Shown: positions 12,381-24,466 of the stretch, in pieces | Layout of the letters: each line of letters starts with the position of its first letter | Position numbering within the stretch: position 1 is the stretch's first letter | Assembly: GCF_018320785.1 (NCBI RefSeq) | Contig: NC_054877.1 | Span: 33,378,151 to 33,442,150 of the forward strand | Source of the DNA: Cheilinus undulatus | Lineage: Eukaryota > Chordata > Actinopteri > Labriformes > Labridae | DNA: 64,000 nucleotides | Reading direction: 5' to 3' | Position numbers and translations under genes: made by a program | Notes under the pieces: model-generated | The model's input: only the letters and a program-made list of their open reading frames with translations | Databases searched by the model: none | Told to the model about the DNA's origin: nothing

Positions 12381-12714
12381 CTACTATGTTGATGAATAGA
12401 GACGCCTAAATGGACACCAGAGGTTTCTGCTGCTTCTTACAACACTCCAAAGACACAAACTTCGCTGCAAACATTAGCAGTTCAGGACAAGACCCAGATT
12501 GGTGGGTGAACTTTAAAATTAAATAGTCATTGCAGAAGAACAGCAAGGAAGTGAGCTAGATTTGTTTATAGAAACAAATAAATCCTCATCAAATCCAACT
12601 GCTGTTGACATGACGTGCTGCTTACAGCATGAAAAAGTGCTGTGTAAAAGGCCATGATCTTATTTCAACTGACCTATTGATAAGTCAAACAATCAGCACC
12701 CTGCCCATGACCCA

Positions 12715-13420
12715 TCCTGATCATAGTAGTCTCACAACTAGGGAAATGGGGATCACCTGAGTGCAGTGAGTGTGTCTCAATTGATTCTAGTATAAAGACA
12801 CCTGTATCTGGAAGGTCCAGTCCCTTTTTAATCAGTATTCCTGGCTACCATTTCACCATGAAGAAAAAGAACACTCCAAGCAACTCAGAGAAAAGGTTAT
12901 TGAAGAGTATAAGCTGGGGGATGAATACAAAAAAAATCTAAGGCTCTAAACATCCCCTGGAGTTCAGTTCAATCCATCATCAAGAAATGGGTCAGGCTGT
13001 CCTCACAAACTGAGTGACCATGCAAGATGGAGACTAGTGGGAGCGACGCCTATGACTACTCTGAAAGAGTTACAAGTTTCAGAAGCTTAGACAGGAGGGA
13101 CTCTGCATACAACAACTGTTGCCCAGTTTCTTCACCAGTAAAGCCACTGTTGAAGACAACTCATGTAAAAATCTCATCTAGAGTTCACCAAAAAGCATGT
13201 GGGAGACTCCATGATCAAGTGGGAGAAACTTCTATGGTCTGATGAGACCAAAATGGTGCTTTTTGGCCAAGACGCTATGTTTGACAGACACCAAACACTG
13301 CACATCACCACTAACACACCACCCCCACTGTGAAGAACTGAGGTAGCAGCATCACGCTGTGGGGATGCTTCTCAACAGCTGGCCCTGGAAGGCTTATCTC
13401 ATATTAGTGTTGCATTTACC
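12715..13420 (+). pseudogene. Tc1-like element, 5' part, degenerate
   Basis: The leader (ATCACCTGAGTGCAGTGAGT, then AAGACACCTGTATCTGGAAG) is the same family as the complement of 61450-61560 in the fam78a intron element. An ATG at 12859 begins the usual transposase start with a Lys-rich N-terminus and NTPSNSEKRL. The frame breaks repeatedly after that. The copy loses similarity at about 13400 after GGGGATGCTTCTCAACAGCT, within the transposase core, so it is 3' truncated. Confidence 0.75.
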
Positions 13421-13424
13421 CCAT

Positions 13425-15370
13425 GCACACCATTTGACCAGTTGTATAAATGTCAATAAAACACCAACATTTCTGGTGTTTTTCTATGGGATCAATGAGC
13501 TGGATGTAGGAGTGCATTGTGAAGAAATGTGATTGGCTTGTGGTGTTAGAGGGCAGGACTTTGCTGCTTATTTGCTAAGTTTTATCCTCTTATATCTTCT
13601 GTTTTAATTTTAACTTTGTTGATGCATGTCGCAAAAAGAATATGTTTGTATGAAGAAAGTTATATATCGTGGTCTGCATGTTTATGTCCATGTTATTTTC
13701 AGTCACCATCCACAAGTCTCTGAGAGCTTCTTCTTCTGTTTTGTATCAGTGCTTCATTAAAGACACCCTACAGGTAACAACTGAACTAAAAAAAAAAACA
13801 TTCTTTATTGTCCTTGTCTAAATTTTCCCTAACAGTGTTTTTCTGAAGGTACATTTCCAACAAAGACACCCAGGATTACATAAATAACTTACCTCATTCT
13901 CCCACACACTAAAACTTCAAGTGTGCACACTCACAGACAGACAGACACACCACACCTCTTGTTCCTGTACAGCTCTGCCCCCCTCCCCTCACTTGTCCTC
14001 CTCTCCCTCTCAGAGGCTTTGCTGTAAAACAACAGGGGAATCCGCAATGGTGACACGGTGTACCCTGGTACTTTTCCACAGATAACATGCACTGAGAGCG
14101 TTGCAACATGTGTTTAAATTGACTCTACACATTTATTCCCTCCTATTTTACATAGTCAAGGGAGACTTGGCTCTGTTCCTCTTTCCCTGAGACATTTTGT
14201 ACTTTTCCTGTATCATGTTGAAGGCCTGAATTTATAGTTTACATTCTTTCAAAAAACAAGAGTGAGGTAGCTGAAATTAAAGCAATGAAAGCCATACACA
14301 AACCTAAAGAACAAAGTGGGCCAGATTTCCCAGCTGCCCTCTAAATCTATGCTAAATAATCTTTGTCTGTACATTACTACATGCTCAATGAACTCCCTTT
14401 AAGTATTGTGTGTTTTCCACAAAGGCTGCACGCAGTGACACATCACTTTCCATATGTATGGCTGCACTGAGTGCTCCTCACAGCTGACCTTTCCTCTGCA
14501 TGTACAATCAATTTGGCCACTTATAACTGAGGATGCATTCTTTGCTTTAGAGCAACAAAGCTACCATTCATGTGTTCGCCTCTAAGCATTTACAGGGCTG
14601 GACCACAAGGACACGAGTCCTTAAATGACCTGAAGCCAATGATATGATCCAAATTAGGAGAATTATAACTTGATCAGCATAAGGCAACTTAGAAAGTTTG
14701 GCCTGCTGGGAGCTTTGCGCACAGTGTGAATAAAGAACACCAAACTGTTTTAACTTTTGACAATCTGCAGTAAATTTTAGGACAGTGTGGAAATCTCCTT
14801 GAGTTGCTTGTGGTGTTTTCACACTATCACAAAAGTTTTAAGGGTGATCACAAAAGGCTGCATTTGTCACCCCAACTTTACTTGAAATTTTTCTTCCAGC
14901 CAACTCAAAAACTCTAAAGGTCGAGGTTAGCATAAGCGACCCAGTGTGGGCATAGAGGGGTGATGTTCATATCCTGCAGCTGTTGTGTGAACATGAACCA
15001 TATCCATTAGACTGGTGCAGTTAGAGGTTAGATTCTCTGCCTGAGCCTGAGACCAGCCCAATGTGGCAAGGGTTAAAGATTTCATGTCAGATATAGCAGC
15101 ATGACTATATTCCACTCTAGATTTTTGAGTTTTTGTCCATTTTTCTTATAATAACTTCAGAACAACTCATCTTAGTGAACACCACAGCAATAATTACTAC
15201 ATATGCTGCCCTGGTGTGCTGGCCACGTTTCTTAAATGAAGAAGAGTGCATGGGCTCTGGTACGGTTTGGTTAAAATTTTTGGCCCTGAGTGAAACTCAC
15301 TGCTTCATTATGTTCCTGTTTGCAGATAGGCTCTGTCTCTGCAGTTTTGCTTATAATATGAATGTGTCAT
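13425..15370. other. Intergenic, nothing recognised
   Basis: No exon or repeat boundary that I can defend. Short open frames at 14568-14822 (minus) and 15133-15405 (plus) have no domain. Confidence 0.45.
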
Positions 15371-15373
15371 ACC

Positions 15374-17680
15374 AGGCCTGCCCACAGAATTGGCAGGGCC
15401 CCTGACAAACCCAGAGAGGGGGCACACCCCAGCTGTGATTTATCGATGCTATCAATGCATGTGTGCATTGGCACTACATTCTGGCTGACAGCTACATCAT
15501 TTTGGAGGTGTGCCAAGCCATTATTGGGTTCTGATGTTAAACTTTTCACAATTTTCCATCCATTTTTCCTGTTTCTTGCCTATCTTAACCAATTATTGCT
15601 GTTTTTTTTCCATTTATGCCTCTTCACACCAATTTTTACCTCTTTAAACCAATTCTCTAATCTCTGACTGCTAGTTTTCGGTCCATTTCTGCTCATCTTT
15701 TCTTTCTAAACCTATTGTTGTTTCTTTTTTTCCCCAATTTTGCCACATTCATGCTGCTTTAAACCAGTTTTTGCTTCTTTAAGCACTTTAAGCACTTCCA
15801 ATTTTGCCTAATTTAACCAATTTTGCCACTCTCTGAGCACTTTTCACCACCTTTTCTGCGAATGTACCCCACTTTTATCCCCAACACACATTTTTGTCAC
15901 TTTTAACTGCTTTTCACAATTTTCCCCATTTATTTCTGGCCCTTTCTTGCCTTTCTTACCTCATTGTTGCTGCTTTTATCCCATCATTGTCTCTTTCATC
16001 TAATTTTTGCCTTTTCTAATGAATTTTTGCCCATTTTTGACTACTTTTCACAATTTTTTTTCATATTTTTGCACCTTTTTTGCTTTTCTTAACCCATTGT
16101 TTCCTCTTTCATCCCATGTTTGCCTCATTCAACCCATTTTGCCAAGCACTTTTCACCACTTTTTATCTGCCAGTTAATACCACTTTTAACCCATTTTCCT
16201 CTTTTAACTGATTTTTGCCACTCTGACGCATTTTTGCCACCTTTTTAACTGCTTTTCACCATTTATCCCTCTTTTGTCCTGTTCTTTACCCACCACCCAC
16301 CTAACCTGCAGGGACAGTCTCCCTTTGGTCCTCTTCTTGCCTTTAGCATTGTTGTTGCTGTTATTCCATTTGTACCTCTTAACCACTTTTAAACCCATTT
16401 TTTCGTTACTTTTAAACCCTTTTCACCTCTTTTTCCCACATATTGAAAAACCATTAAAACCATTTTCACCAGTGTTTGACTTTTGCCTCCTTAAGCGGGG
16501 TACACACATAAAGATAATCAGGCTGTTTTTTTTCCAGATTTTCCCCCTTCCCGACCAAGGACAGTAAACATCCAATTATCTTATGTCTTATAAGATTATC
16601 CTATAAGATTATCCTGTGGTCTGAGGTGTGTTAAGAGTGAATTTGTACCGATAATTGGCTCCAAAAACGGTTGGGGCTGACAACCGTAAAAGTTAAACTT
16701 GTTCAATATTTACGACCAAAAATCTTCATGTGTGGGGCAAGCTGATGACTCCTGAGTCATGACTCCGTGAATTGTGACGTAACGTAACGGAATCTAGCCA
16801 ATCAAGAAGCGAGCTGAGTGACAACAACCATATATGTATATATATACGTATATAATGTCTATGACAACAACTCACCTCTAGCTCGCCCAGTAGATTATAA
16901 AGTTCGTGTTCGTGCTGTCCCCGGGATTTTCTCAACAGTCTTCTCTTTTTTTATTGTTCGTGATTTTTCCGTTAAAAATAGTCGCAAGAACACAATAATT
17001 CCCTCTTCTTGTATGTCCTCTTCCATGTTGTGTGCTGTGTTTTCCGGTTGTTGCTATGTTTCTTCTTCATCGTTTTTGTTTGCTCAATTGTGATCTCGCG
17101 AGATTTCTGGCTTCAAGGACGAGATTCTAGCTCGGTGGTGGGACAGAATCACGATGTGTGTGGTGTTCTGTGTTGAGACGATCGGAGCACACCACACACA
17201 GTACGATCAAAACTGTTTAGTGCCTGATTTTTTATCTTCATGTGTGAGGTCTCTAACAGATAAAAAAAAAACCTCTTAAGATTTAGAAAATCCTTATGTG
17301 TGTACCCTGCTTTAATAATTATTAAATGAGTTTTCTCTTCAAGTTATTTCAGTTCCTTCTCCTTTCTTTCTGACATCCTAACATTTGAGCACATTATATT
17401 TCAGCTATGAAGTGTGACATTACTTTTCAAATGGTTTAGCCAATGTCCCATCTGTATTGTTAACATAAAAAAGGTTATTCTGCTTTGAGAAAAGGCTATG
17501 AAAAAGGCTATATTGTACTACAGCACAAAAACACAAAATACATTTTTATTTGAGCGATTATTATTCAGGTTAAATATAGCATAAAGTTATCACATTAACT
17601 GTATGGATCATGATTTTCCTGATCTCCTTGGGCTCTCCACTTCGCTGGGTCTCAGAAGCCCCCCCCCCCCCCGTGGCTGT
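15374..17680 (+). repeat. Pyrimidine-rich tandem-core repeat, copy A
   Basis: A left flank (15374-15545, with TTTTGGAG and GGTTCTGATGTT) leads into a degenerate tandem array (about 15545-16490) made of variants of CCATTTTTGCCACTTTTTAA. A Harbinger-like insertion follows (16494-17311), then a right flank (17320-17675, with GTTATTTCAGTTCCTTC, TTGTTAACATAAAAAAGG and TATTGTACTACAGCAC) ending in a C run. The same left-array-right order recurs at 21.4 and 24.5 kb, all in the same orientation. The apparent open frames in the array (for example 15362-15667) are low-complexity artefacts. Confidence 0.7.
16494..17311. mobile_element. Harbinger-like non-autonomous element with TTA duplication
   Basis: The left end AGCGGGGTACACACATAA is matched by the reverse complement of the right end (AGCAGGGTACACACATAA). 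The element is flanked by the trinucleotide TTA at 16491-16493 and 17312-17314. A 3-bp TTA/TWA duplication with short inverted ends is typical of the PIF/Harbinger superfamily. The 818-bp interior has no transposase. It was inserted into copy A of the pyrimidine-rich repeat and is therefore younger. Confidence 0.75.
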
Positions 17681-17884
17681 GTGTCATACAAAGCACTGAT
17701 ATAAAGGAAATATGTGTCATCATAGCACCCATGGGTGTTGTGGGTGTTGCGACACCTGCACTTTAGCAGAAACAGAAATTCATCCCCCTCACTTTTGACA
17801 GAGGGGTTATTTTGTTACCTTGACCTTTTAACTGTGTCAGCTTGCATGAGTAGCACCTTCAGAATCTCCTCCCAGCAAGTGTCT

Positions 17885-18240
17885 TAAGTCATAGGCTATA
17901 ATAATTATAATAATCTTAATTTATAGAGCAAAGTGCTCCTTAAGCAGCAAAGACAATAAAGCAGTTAAAACACAAGTAAATCAGGCAGGGGAGTGAGTAC
18001 AGGTAAAAAAGATAAAGAACTCAAGTAAAATCAGGTAAAAAATAAAAGCAGTTAAAGCTCCAGTAAAATGGGGAATGACTCTCTGATAAGAGCATGTCTT
18101 AAGAAGAGATTTAAAAGAGGCTGACTCAGCTAATCTAATTTCACTGGGGCCTAGACTGAAAAAAGGCTGTTGTTGTATGACTTTGTCTTTCATGAATATT
18201 TTTTTTTTCTAATGTTCAGTGGGAGGATATACAGAGATAA
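17885..18240 (+). repeat. Dispersed repeat fragment with LINE-end-like start
   Basis: The AATAATAATCTTAATTTATA start resembles the start of the segment at 53578-53640, and the stretch reads like the terminal region common to fish L2-type LINEs. No reverse-transcriptase coding is present. The family assignment is tentative. Confidence 0.35.
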
Positions 18241-18720
18241 AAGGCAGAGAAGGAACCTTTTAGCCCCAGTAGTCATGTTAGTTACCTAACGGCTTTAATT
18301 AGAGTCATAGTTTTATTAGGAATTATTGTGAAATGGGCTTGCTTTGATTTAATAATCAAGTTTATTAGCAGGACATCAGATTTGTTCTTTTGGTCTTGGA
18401 TGATTTCTTTGTATAGTACGTGTTCATTTAGTAAAACCATCTCAATTCTTTCACAGCTGTGTTCTGCTTATTTAGGACAGAGAATCCCATCAGAGCTCTG
18501 CCTTCATGAGATGAGAGGAAGGTGCTCTGGTGAAGGTCAAATAAATCAGTTTATTATCAAATCAGAGTTAGAAATGCTTTTACTGATTCTTGTGGGAAAC
18601 TTGTGCTGTTCTGATATGAGAAACTGTAACAAAAAAACAGAAAATTGTATATTTTTACTTAAAAAAAAATATAGATATATACTTTGTTTTACCAACTCAG
18701 TTTGTTCCAAAACTTCACTA

Positions 18721-19630
18721 AGACTTTATTCATGAACAAAGTCTGGCAGTTGCATTCATGAAATAACCACATTGTAAACATTATAGACTAAGTAATTATG
18801 TGAACAGTAGCTTGCTTTAGCTACATTAGCTATGCTACCATTGTAGTTAACTACATACGCCAATGTAGCTAAGTAAAATTTAGCAGGGTGAGCTTTAGCA
18901 AAAATAGCTAAAGCTAAAGCAGCTACATAGAGAATATACCTATGTAACTTACTTAGCTAATTCGTAAGCTTAGCTTTAGCTATGTTTGCTACACAGTTAC
19001 AGCTACTTTATCTATAGCTAAGTTAACTTTAGCAATGTGAGCTTTAGCAAATTTGGTTAAAGCTAACTTAGCTACTTAGATAATGTAGACTTATAGCTTA
19101 TGTAGCTGCTTTATGTGCTTAGCTTTAGCTATGTTTGCTACACAGTTACAGCTACTTTATCTATAGCTAAGTTAACTTTAGCAATGTGAGCTTTAGCAAA
19201 TTTGGTTAAAGCTAACTTAGCTACTTAGATAATGTAGACTTATAGCTTATGTAGCTGCTTTATGTGCTTAGCTTTAGCTATGTTCGCTACACAGTTACAT
19301 AGCTAAATTATCAATAGTTAACTTCAACAATGTGAGCTTTAGCAAATTTGGCTAAAGCTAACTTAGAGGACAAACCTTTTTTTCTTGTAAGTAGACTTTA
19401 TCAAATGTGTTGTAACTAGGTTTTTGCAGGTCAGGTTTTAAACTTTTGCCATCCTAACCCTTATCTTAACCCTTAGCTTTTCCTAATCTAAGTGAAATCT
19501 TAATGTGACTTAAGTTTTCGCTTATATTTTTATTCTGACAGATCTGGTGTCTTACGGTGGTGGTCTGTGTCTGTGGTTTCTAAGTACTACAGTCTGAGGC
19601 CAGACCCCTCTCAGATAAATAGCTCTGTTG
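18721..19630 (+). repeat. TAGCT-rich dispersed repeat, copy 2, with a 149-bp tandem core
   Basis: The left end at 18721-18800 and the right end at 19420-19625 match copy 1. The core contains a clean tandem repeat: the unit starting TAGCTTTAGCTATGTTTGCT at 18971 recurs at 19120 and, with one change, at 19269. That is a period of 149 bp, with the first two units almost identical and the third partial. The core is dominated by the word TAGCT and its variants. The near identity of units 1 and 2 implies recent unequal exchange or replication slippage. Confidence 0.75.
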
Positions 19631-19848
19631 AAACTAACTGACCTTTTTCTGACACTAGTTTTAAGCTGATTAATTCAAAATTGATCTAAGACATTTAAAT
19701 GTAAAAGCTGCTGTATTCTTGACAATGTCATCCAATGATAAAGGGTTTTAGTTATGGGCATGTTGACATAGACACTGAAAAGTATTCATTCATTCCATAA
19801 TAAAACCACATAAAGGTGGTGAATATTGGATAATGGCATAAAGTGTAG

Positions 19849-20424
19849 ATCTTTAAAGATCGAGTATGTAACATTCAATGAGAACCGTGTAGAATCAACT
19901 CTACTCCCCCCTCCATTCTTCTGGTGTTTGAGCTCCGTAGCTCCGCCCCTCTTCTCACATTGCTCCTCATGGATGTGCATTTCTGCTGAATCGAATACTG
20001 ATGGTGGAAAAGCTCTCGTGGAGTGATTTTGCTCCGCTTTTCCACAGAAGTTAATAGCTGTGTTACAGGCAAGAAAACACTTCATCTCAGCATGAACAAA
20101 TTCTACATAGGACCGAACACCGCTGGTAACTCCGCCATTGTATAAACTTCTCACTTAGCTGTGAGGCGGGAAAGCGCACCTACTACAGCGGCCATTGGGA
20201 ACGCTCTCTCTGACCTGAGCCTTAATTGGCTGCGAGTACTAGCCTCCTCATTGGCTGGAGCATCGTCCCTTGCTGGTTTTCCTCAAGTGAGAGTGCAGCG
20301 CAAGGAAGCGTTGCAGAAGTGTGTTATTCTGTTAAATGGCTTTAATAACAAGACCCTGATGGGTTGTGTTGTTTTTGTGGGCATACGACACTAAAAATAA
20401 ATCGCTTACTACAGCTTTAAGTTA
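19849..20424. repeat. Possible non-autonomous DNA element
   Basis: The left edge (CTTTAAAGATCGAGTATGTA) resembles the reverse complement of the right edge (CTTAAAGCTGTAGTAAGCGA). The interior is more GC-rich than its surroundings and contains open frames on both strands without domains. No clear target duplication was seen, so this is tentative. Confidence 0.35.
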
Positions 20425-20429
20425 AGTCA

Positions 20430-21385
20430 GCATATTATTGTCATAAAATATAAGAAGTATGGCAGTTGACTTGAGTTGGAATGGCCTGAATGCTGAAGGT
20501 GGGGTTTGGTGTTTATCATCCCCTACCACCAGAACCCCCACACTTTCATATGCATCATAGCTTGATACGGCAGACTCTGTCACTTCATAAACCACTTCCT
20601 TTTACCCACCGCCCACCCATCCTGCAGGGACAGTCTCCTGCTGTGAGGTGTATGTGTGAACAAAGACTTCAGGGGCAGTCTGCTTCATATTTTTTATACA
20701 TTTTCAGGAGTGCATATAAGATATATTCACACATGTCTGTCACATCAGATTTATTTTTGTCAAAGCTTTGTGAGACTGGAAGTATTCACAGTATTAACTC
20801 ACACAGACCCTGTGACCATAAGTGCTAATGAATCAGCTTCATTAAGTGCATGAACATTACACATGTTGGCTCATCACGGGATGTAAACATCATCAACCTG
20901 GCCTGCTAGCTTCTGGTGAATTTCCAGAATATTTACTGCCATGCTCACACATCAGCAACTTCGCATGGAAATTTGAGTGGGGGGCAGGCAGGAAAAAGTC
21001 TGGGATTAAACATTTGGCCTTTCAAACATGCAGCTCACCCTAAAAAGCTCAGGAAATTTGAAAAGTTTGATGCATGTGTGAAAACAGCTTCAATGGTTGT
21101 CTTTGTAGCTAGGTTGCACTTCTGAAACTTTGAAAAATAGTCAGCTACAGAAATGAAATGTCCTCACAGTGTAAGATTTTTCTTGTAGATAGGAGGGCAG
21201 GGTCAGGAGGAACAACATGACTTTAATAACCAGAGTGCGTAAGAAGAACACCCCCATGGAAAGTGTGGTATGAAGAGACTTGTACTTTTGCTTAGGACTG
21301 GTTTAAATATGAGCAGAACTCCAAACATGCTACTGCACAGAATCTCAGGGCAGAATAGAGGAACCATGAATAGAAAGCAGTATGG
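20430..21385. other. Intergenic, nothing recognised
   Basis: A short block at 20600-20640 (CACCGCCCACCCATCCTGCA, then GGGACAGTCTCC) recurs at 16290-16325 inside the pyrimidine-rich array, so some of this region is repeat-derived. No gene is supported. Confidence 0.4.
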
Positions 21386-21387
21386 GC

Positions 21388-22320
21388 AGGCCTGCCAACA
21401 GTCGGCTGGGCCTCAAACAAAACCAGCCAATAGGCCCTCCAAAGTTGTGTGTGGGATTAGTGGCATTGGTTAATGCCCTTTCAGATGGTTACCTCATTTT
21501 GGAGCTGAAAAGTGCATTAAACTATTATTGAGTTCTGATGTTCAAATGACTTAATCATGCCATTTTAAGATTGCTTTTCATCATTGTTTCCTCCCATCTC
21601 TACAATTTTTTCAAACTTCTAATGCATTTTTGTGATTTTTAACCAGTTTTTGCCACTCTTAATTTATTTTGCCACTTTTTTAACCCTTTTTTTAACTATT
21701 TCAGATGCAAATTTTTTGACATTTTGCCAATTTAAACTCATGTATACCATTTTTGCATACTATTTCCTCTGTAACCTATTGTTGCCACTTTTTAACTATT
21801 TTCACCATTATTTTTCAGCCCACTTTGCCCCTTTTTGCCTTTCTTAGCTCATTCCTTCACTGTTGCCCTATTTTTGCCACTTGTTACCCATTTTTGACAC
21901 TCAGTTACCACTTTTCACCTCTTTTTCTGCCCATTTTTTCTCAATTTTTGCCAATTTTTGAAAAAAATGTGGCCTGTTTGGAATGATTAAATTATTTTTT
22001 CCTTAAGGTTATTTCAGTTCCTTATTCTTTATTCTCTGGCATCCTGATGTTTGTGTATTCACCATTACTTTCCTAATGGGTCTGTTCACTGTGTCCATCC
22101 TCATTGTTAACATAAAAAAGGCACTTTTGTTGTGAGAAAAGGAGTTTACATTTTGAAATAAAGGCTACTATACTACAAAGTTTTTTTTGTCTGTCTTTGA
22201 TAAGAGTGGTTATACTTTTCAATGGACCATGATCTCCCTGACCTCCATGGGCCTCCCATTTGGCTGGTCCCCAGAAAACACTTTCCTTTGTACCCCCTTA
22301 CAGGGGGGCTTTAGTACTCA
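21388..22320 (+). repeat. Pyrimidine-rich tandem-core repeat, copy B
   Basis: It has the same order as copy A: a left flank (CATTTTGGAGCTGAAAAGTG, GAGTTCTGATGTTC), a shorter degenerate TTTTTGCCACTTTT array (about 21550-21965), and a right flank with GTTATTTCAGTTCCTTATTC, TTGTTAACATAAAAAAGG and GATCTCCCTGACCTCC. The array is less than half the length of those in copies A and C. Confidence 0.7.
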
Positions 22321-22324
22321 TTAA

Positions 22325-24460
22325 AAACTCTTATATTCATGCATGTTCCAAGTTGTATTTGATTAAAAAACCTCACAATCAGTAAATATGTCTAGTTTGA
22401 AAAAGACACATTGCCAAATAGGGGTCAAGCCCTTTTAAAAATATCTGTGGCGAGCATCTGACAAGTTGTGCCAAGGCTCATCTTGTCTTGTAAGAAGATT
22501 AGCAAACCTTGTGGGATTTTATCAGATCCAAAAAGGTTGGCGTGCCAAGTTGTGAGATTATGTGTCTCTTTTTCGTGCAATAAACTCAATATCAAAAATC
22601 TTCTTCTTTTTTTCGGTAGGTTTTTATTTTTTTACTATGACCAACAGAATTTCCATCCACCATTTTTTGCAGACAACTCCCCCAGTGAATGAACAAACAA
22701 TTTCATTTTTTAACTAATTGTCGATCTTTTAAATAATAAATTCTTTTCTCTGTATATTTCAGCTTTTCTTGTAAAAATGATAAAATCTGGTTCTTTGATT
22801 CTGAATGTTAACATGCCTTACTGAGGCATTTTGTACTGACAAGGCTTTGACAGCTTTGAGCAATTATAGTCCCTGGAAAGTGATAAAAAAAAAAAAAATC
22901 GTTATTATATTTTTTTTGTATGACAGATTACTGTGTTATGAACCACCAGGCCCAATTTCAGTTATGAAAAACATCTCTACGTTTATAATTCATTATAAAT
23001 ATGACTGTGTGAATGAGTTTGTGTGTATGTGCCTGTGTGGGTGATCTACATCTCTACAGCTTTGAGCAAATGTTTATTTCAATTTCTTTGTGATGTTTTA
23101 TAACTGATGCTTTAATTGTGACCTGCCAGTTAGCGTTAAGCTAACTCTGGTACAATGCATCAAATGGAAACATTTATGATTTTTATTGTTTATGATGTAT
23201 TGGTCCCTTTACAAATGAACAAGTAAATAATAACTATAACATAAAATTAAACCTTAAAATCATGAAAAATGATGCAGTAAAATCTGCTCTAGGATGGTGT
23301 GGGTGTGTCAGTTGAATGAGCCGAAGTCACACCCACTCAGGAGAATTACGATCTTCTCAAGTTTTAAAAGAAGCTTCTGATCAGAGCACAGGTGGCTCTG
23401 TTTCAGAGCAGAGAGGCAGAAGTTTTAGATTAAACTGACTGTTTATGCTGATAGAATTGGGATCTATTTCACCATGAACAAAAAAACAGATGTTAACTTT
23501 AAATGAGGGCAGGGACACCAGGACCGGTGATGTCATGGGCTCAGACACAATATTTGCCCTGCTCAAATTCAACTGAACCAGGAAAGAGGTGAACTACTTG
23601 CTAATGGTCTAAATCCATAAAAGAGTCACGCAAAGATCTCAGTGTTTTCATACAGCAAGATTATTCCAACATATCTAGTGTGTTTAGACACAAAGTTGGT
23701 ATTTCACTTTACAGAGACTTTAACATGGAGGAGGCTGAGAGCAAATGTGTGAACAACCACACATGATCAAATTAGTTTGCTAAAATTGACATTTTATATT
23801 AAAAAAAATACTCTTGGAATAGTATTACAATAAATATACAAAATCCACATTAATACATCTCCATCTAAACGTTGTGTACTCAAGTGGGCTGATCTGAGCT
23901 GTGAAACTCCAGGGTTGAAAATGAATCTCATTCTGACCCTGCACTGTGTCCCAGCTATTCACTGCATGGCTTGCGGGCTGTCAGAATATTACAAAAAAAG
24001 ATCAGTCTAATCAAGCTGATTTTGTCACATTGGGTGGCTGGCTCACATTGGGTTTAGTTGGGACACGTGAAAGTTTAATTTTCCTCTTTTCTTTTTGATC
24101 CACCCGGTCCATCTTCTGCTCCGGTGCCTATGAAGCTCTTTTTCTTTGTCATTATCCAGGGAAGTTAACATATTCAAGTGTTTTCTTAAGGGTTGTGTTA
24201 TCCAAGTGAAGGCTGGGCAAAAATAATAATGCAACATGTTTTCAAATGTAAAAATAGTGTCTGAAGCAACAGAGACTTATAAAATTATTACAATTGTTTA
24301 TTTGCCTTTTCATATGTAAACAGTACCTATAAAAGGGTGGAGAGGAACATACAGGCAAACAGTAAATCTTACATGTATTATGTGCACAGAGATCACACTG
24401 ATTGTCTGCTTCACAGTCTCATGTCACACGCTGGTTGAAGGATTTGAGCACCATCACCCC
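22325..24460. other. Intergenic, nothing recognised
   Basis: AT-rich with several long T or A runs. Open frames are short, and I could not support an exon, RNA gene or named repeat here. Confidence 0.45.
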
Positions 24461-24466
24461 CATCCA

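Noticed and set aside
15545-16490. CRISPR-like regularly spaced repeats
   Set aside because: Units are degenerate, variable in length and contiguous without unique spacers, and the host is a vertebrate.
18328-18735. 135-codon open frame on the plus strand
   Set aside because: No domain, no splice context and AT-rich composition; its 3' end overlaps the start of the TAGCT repeat.
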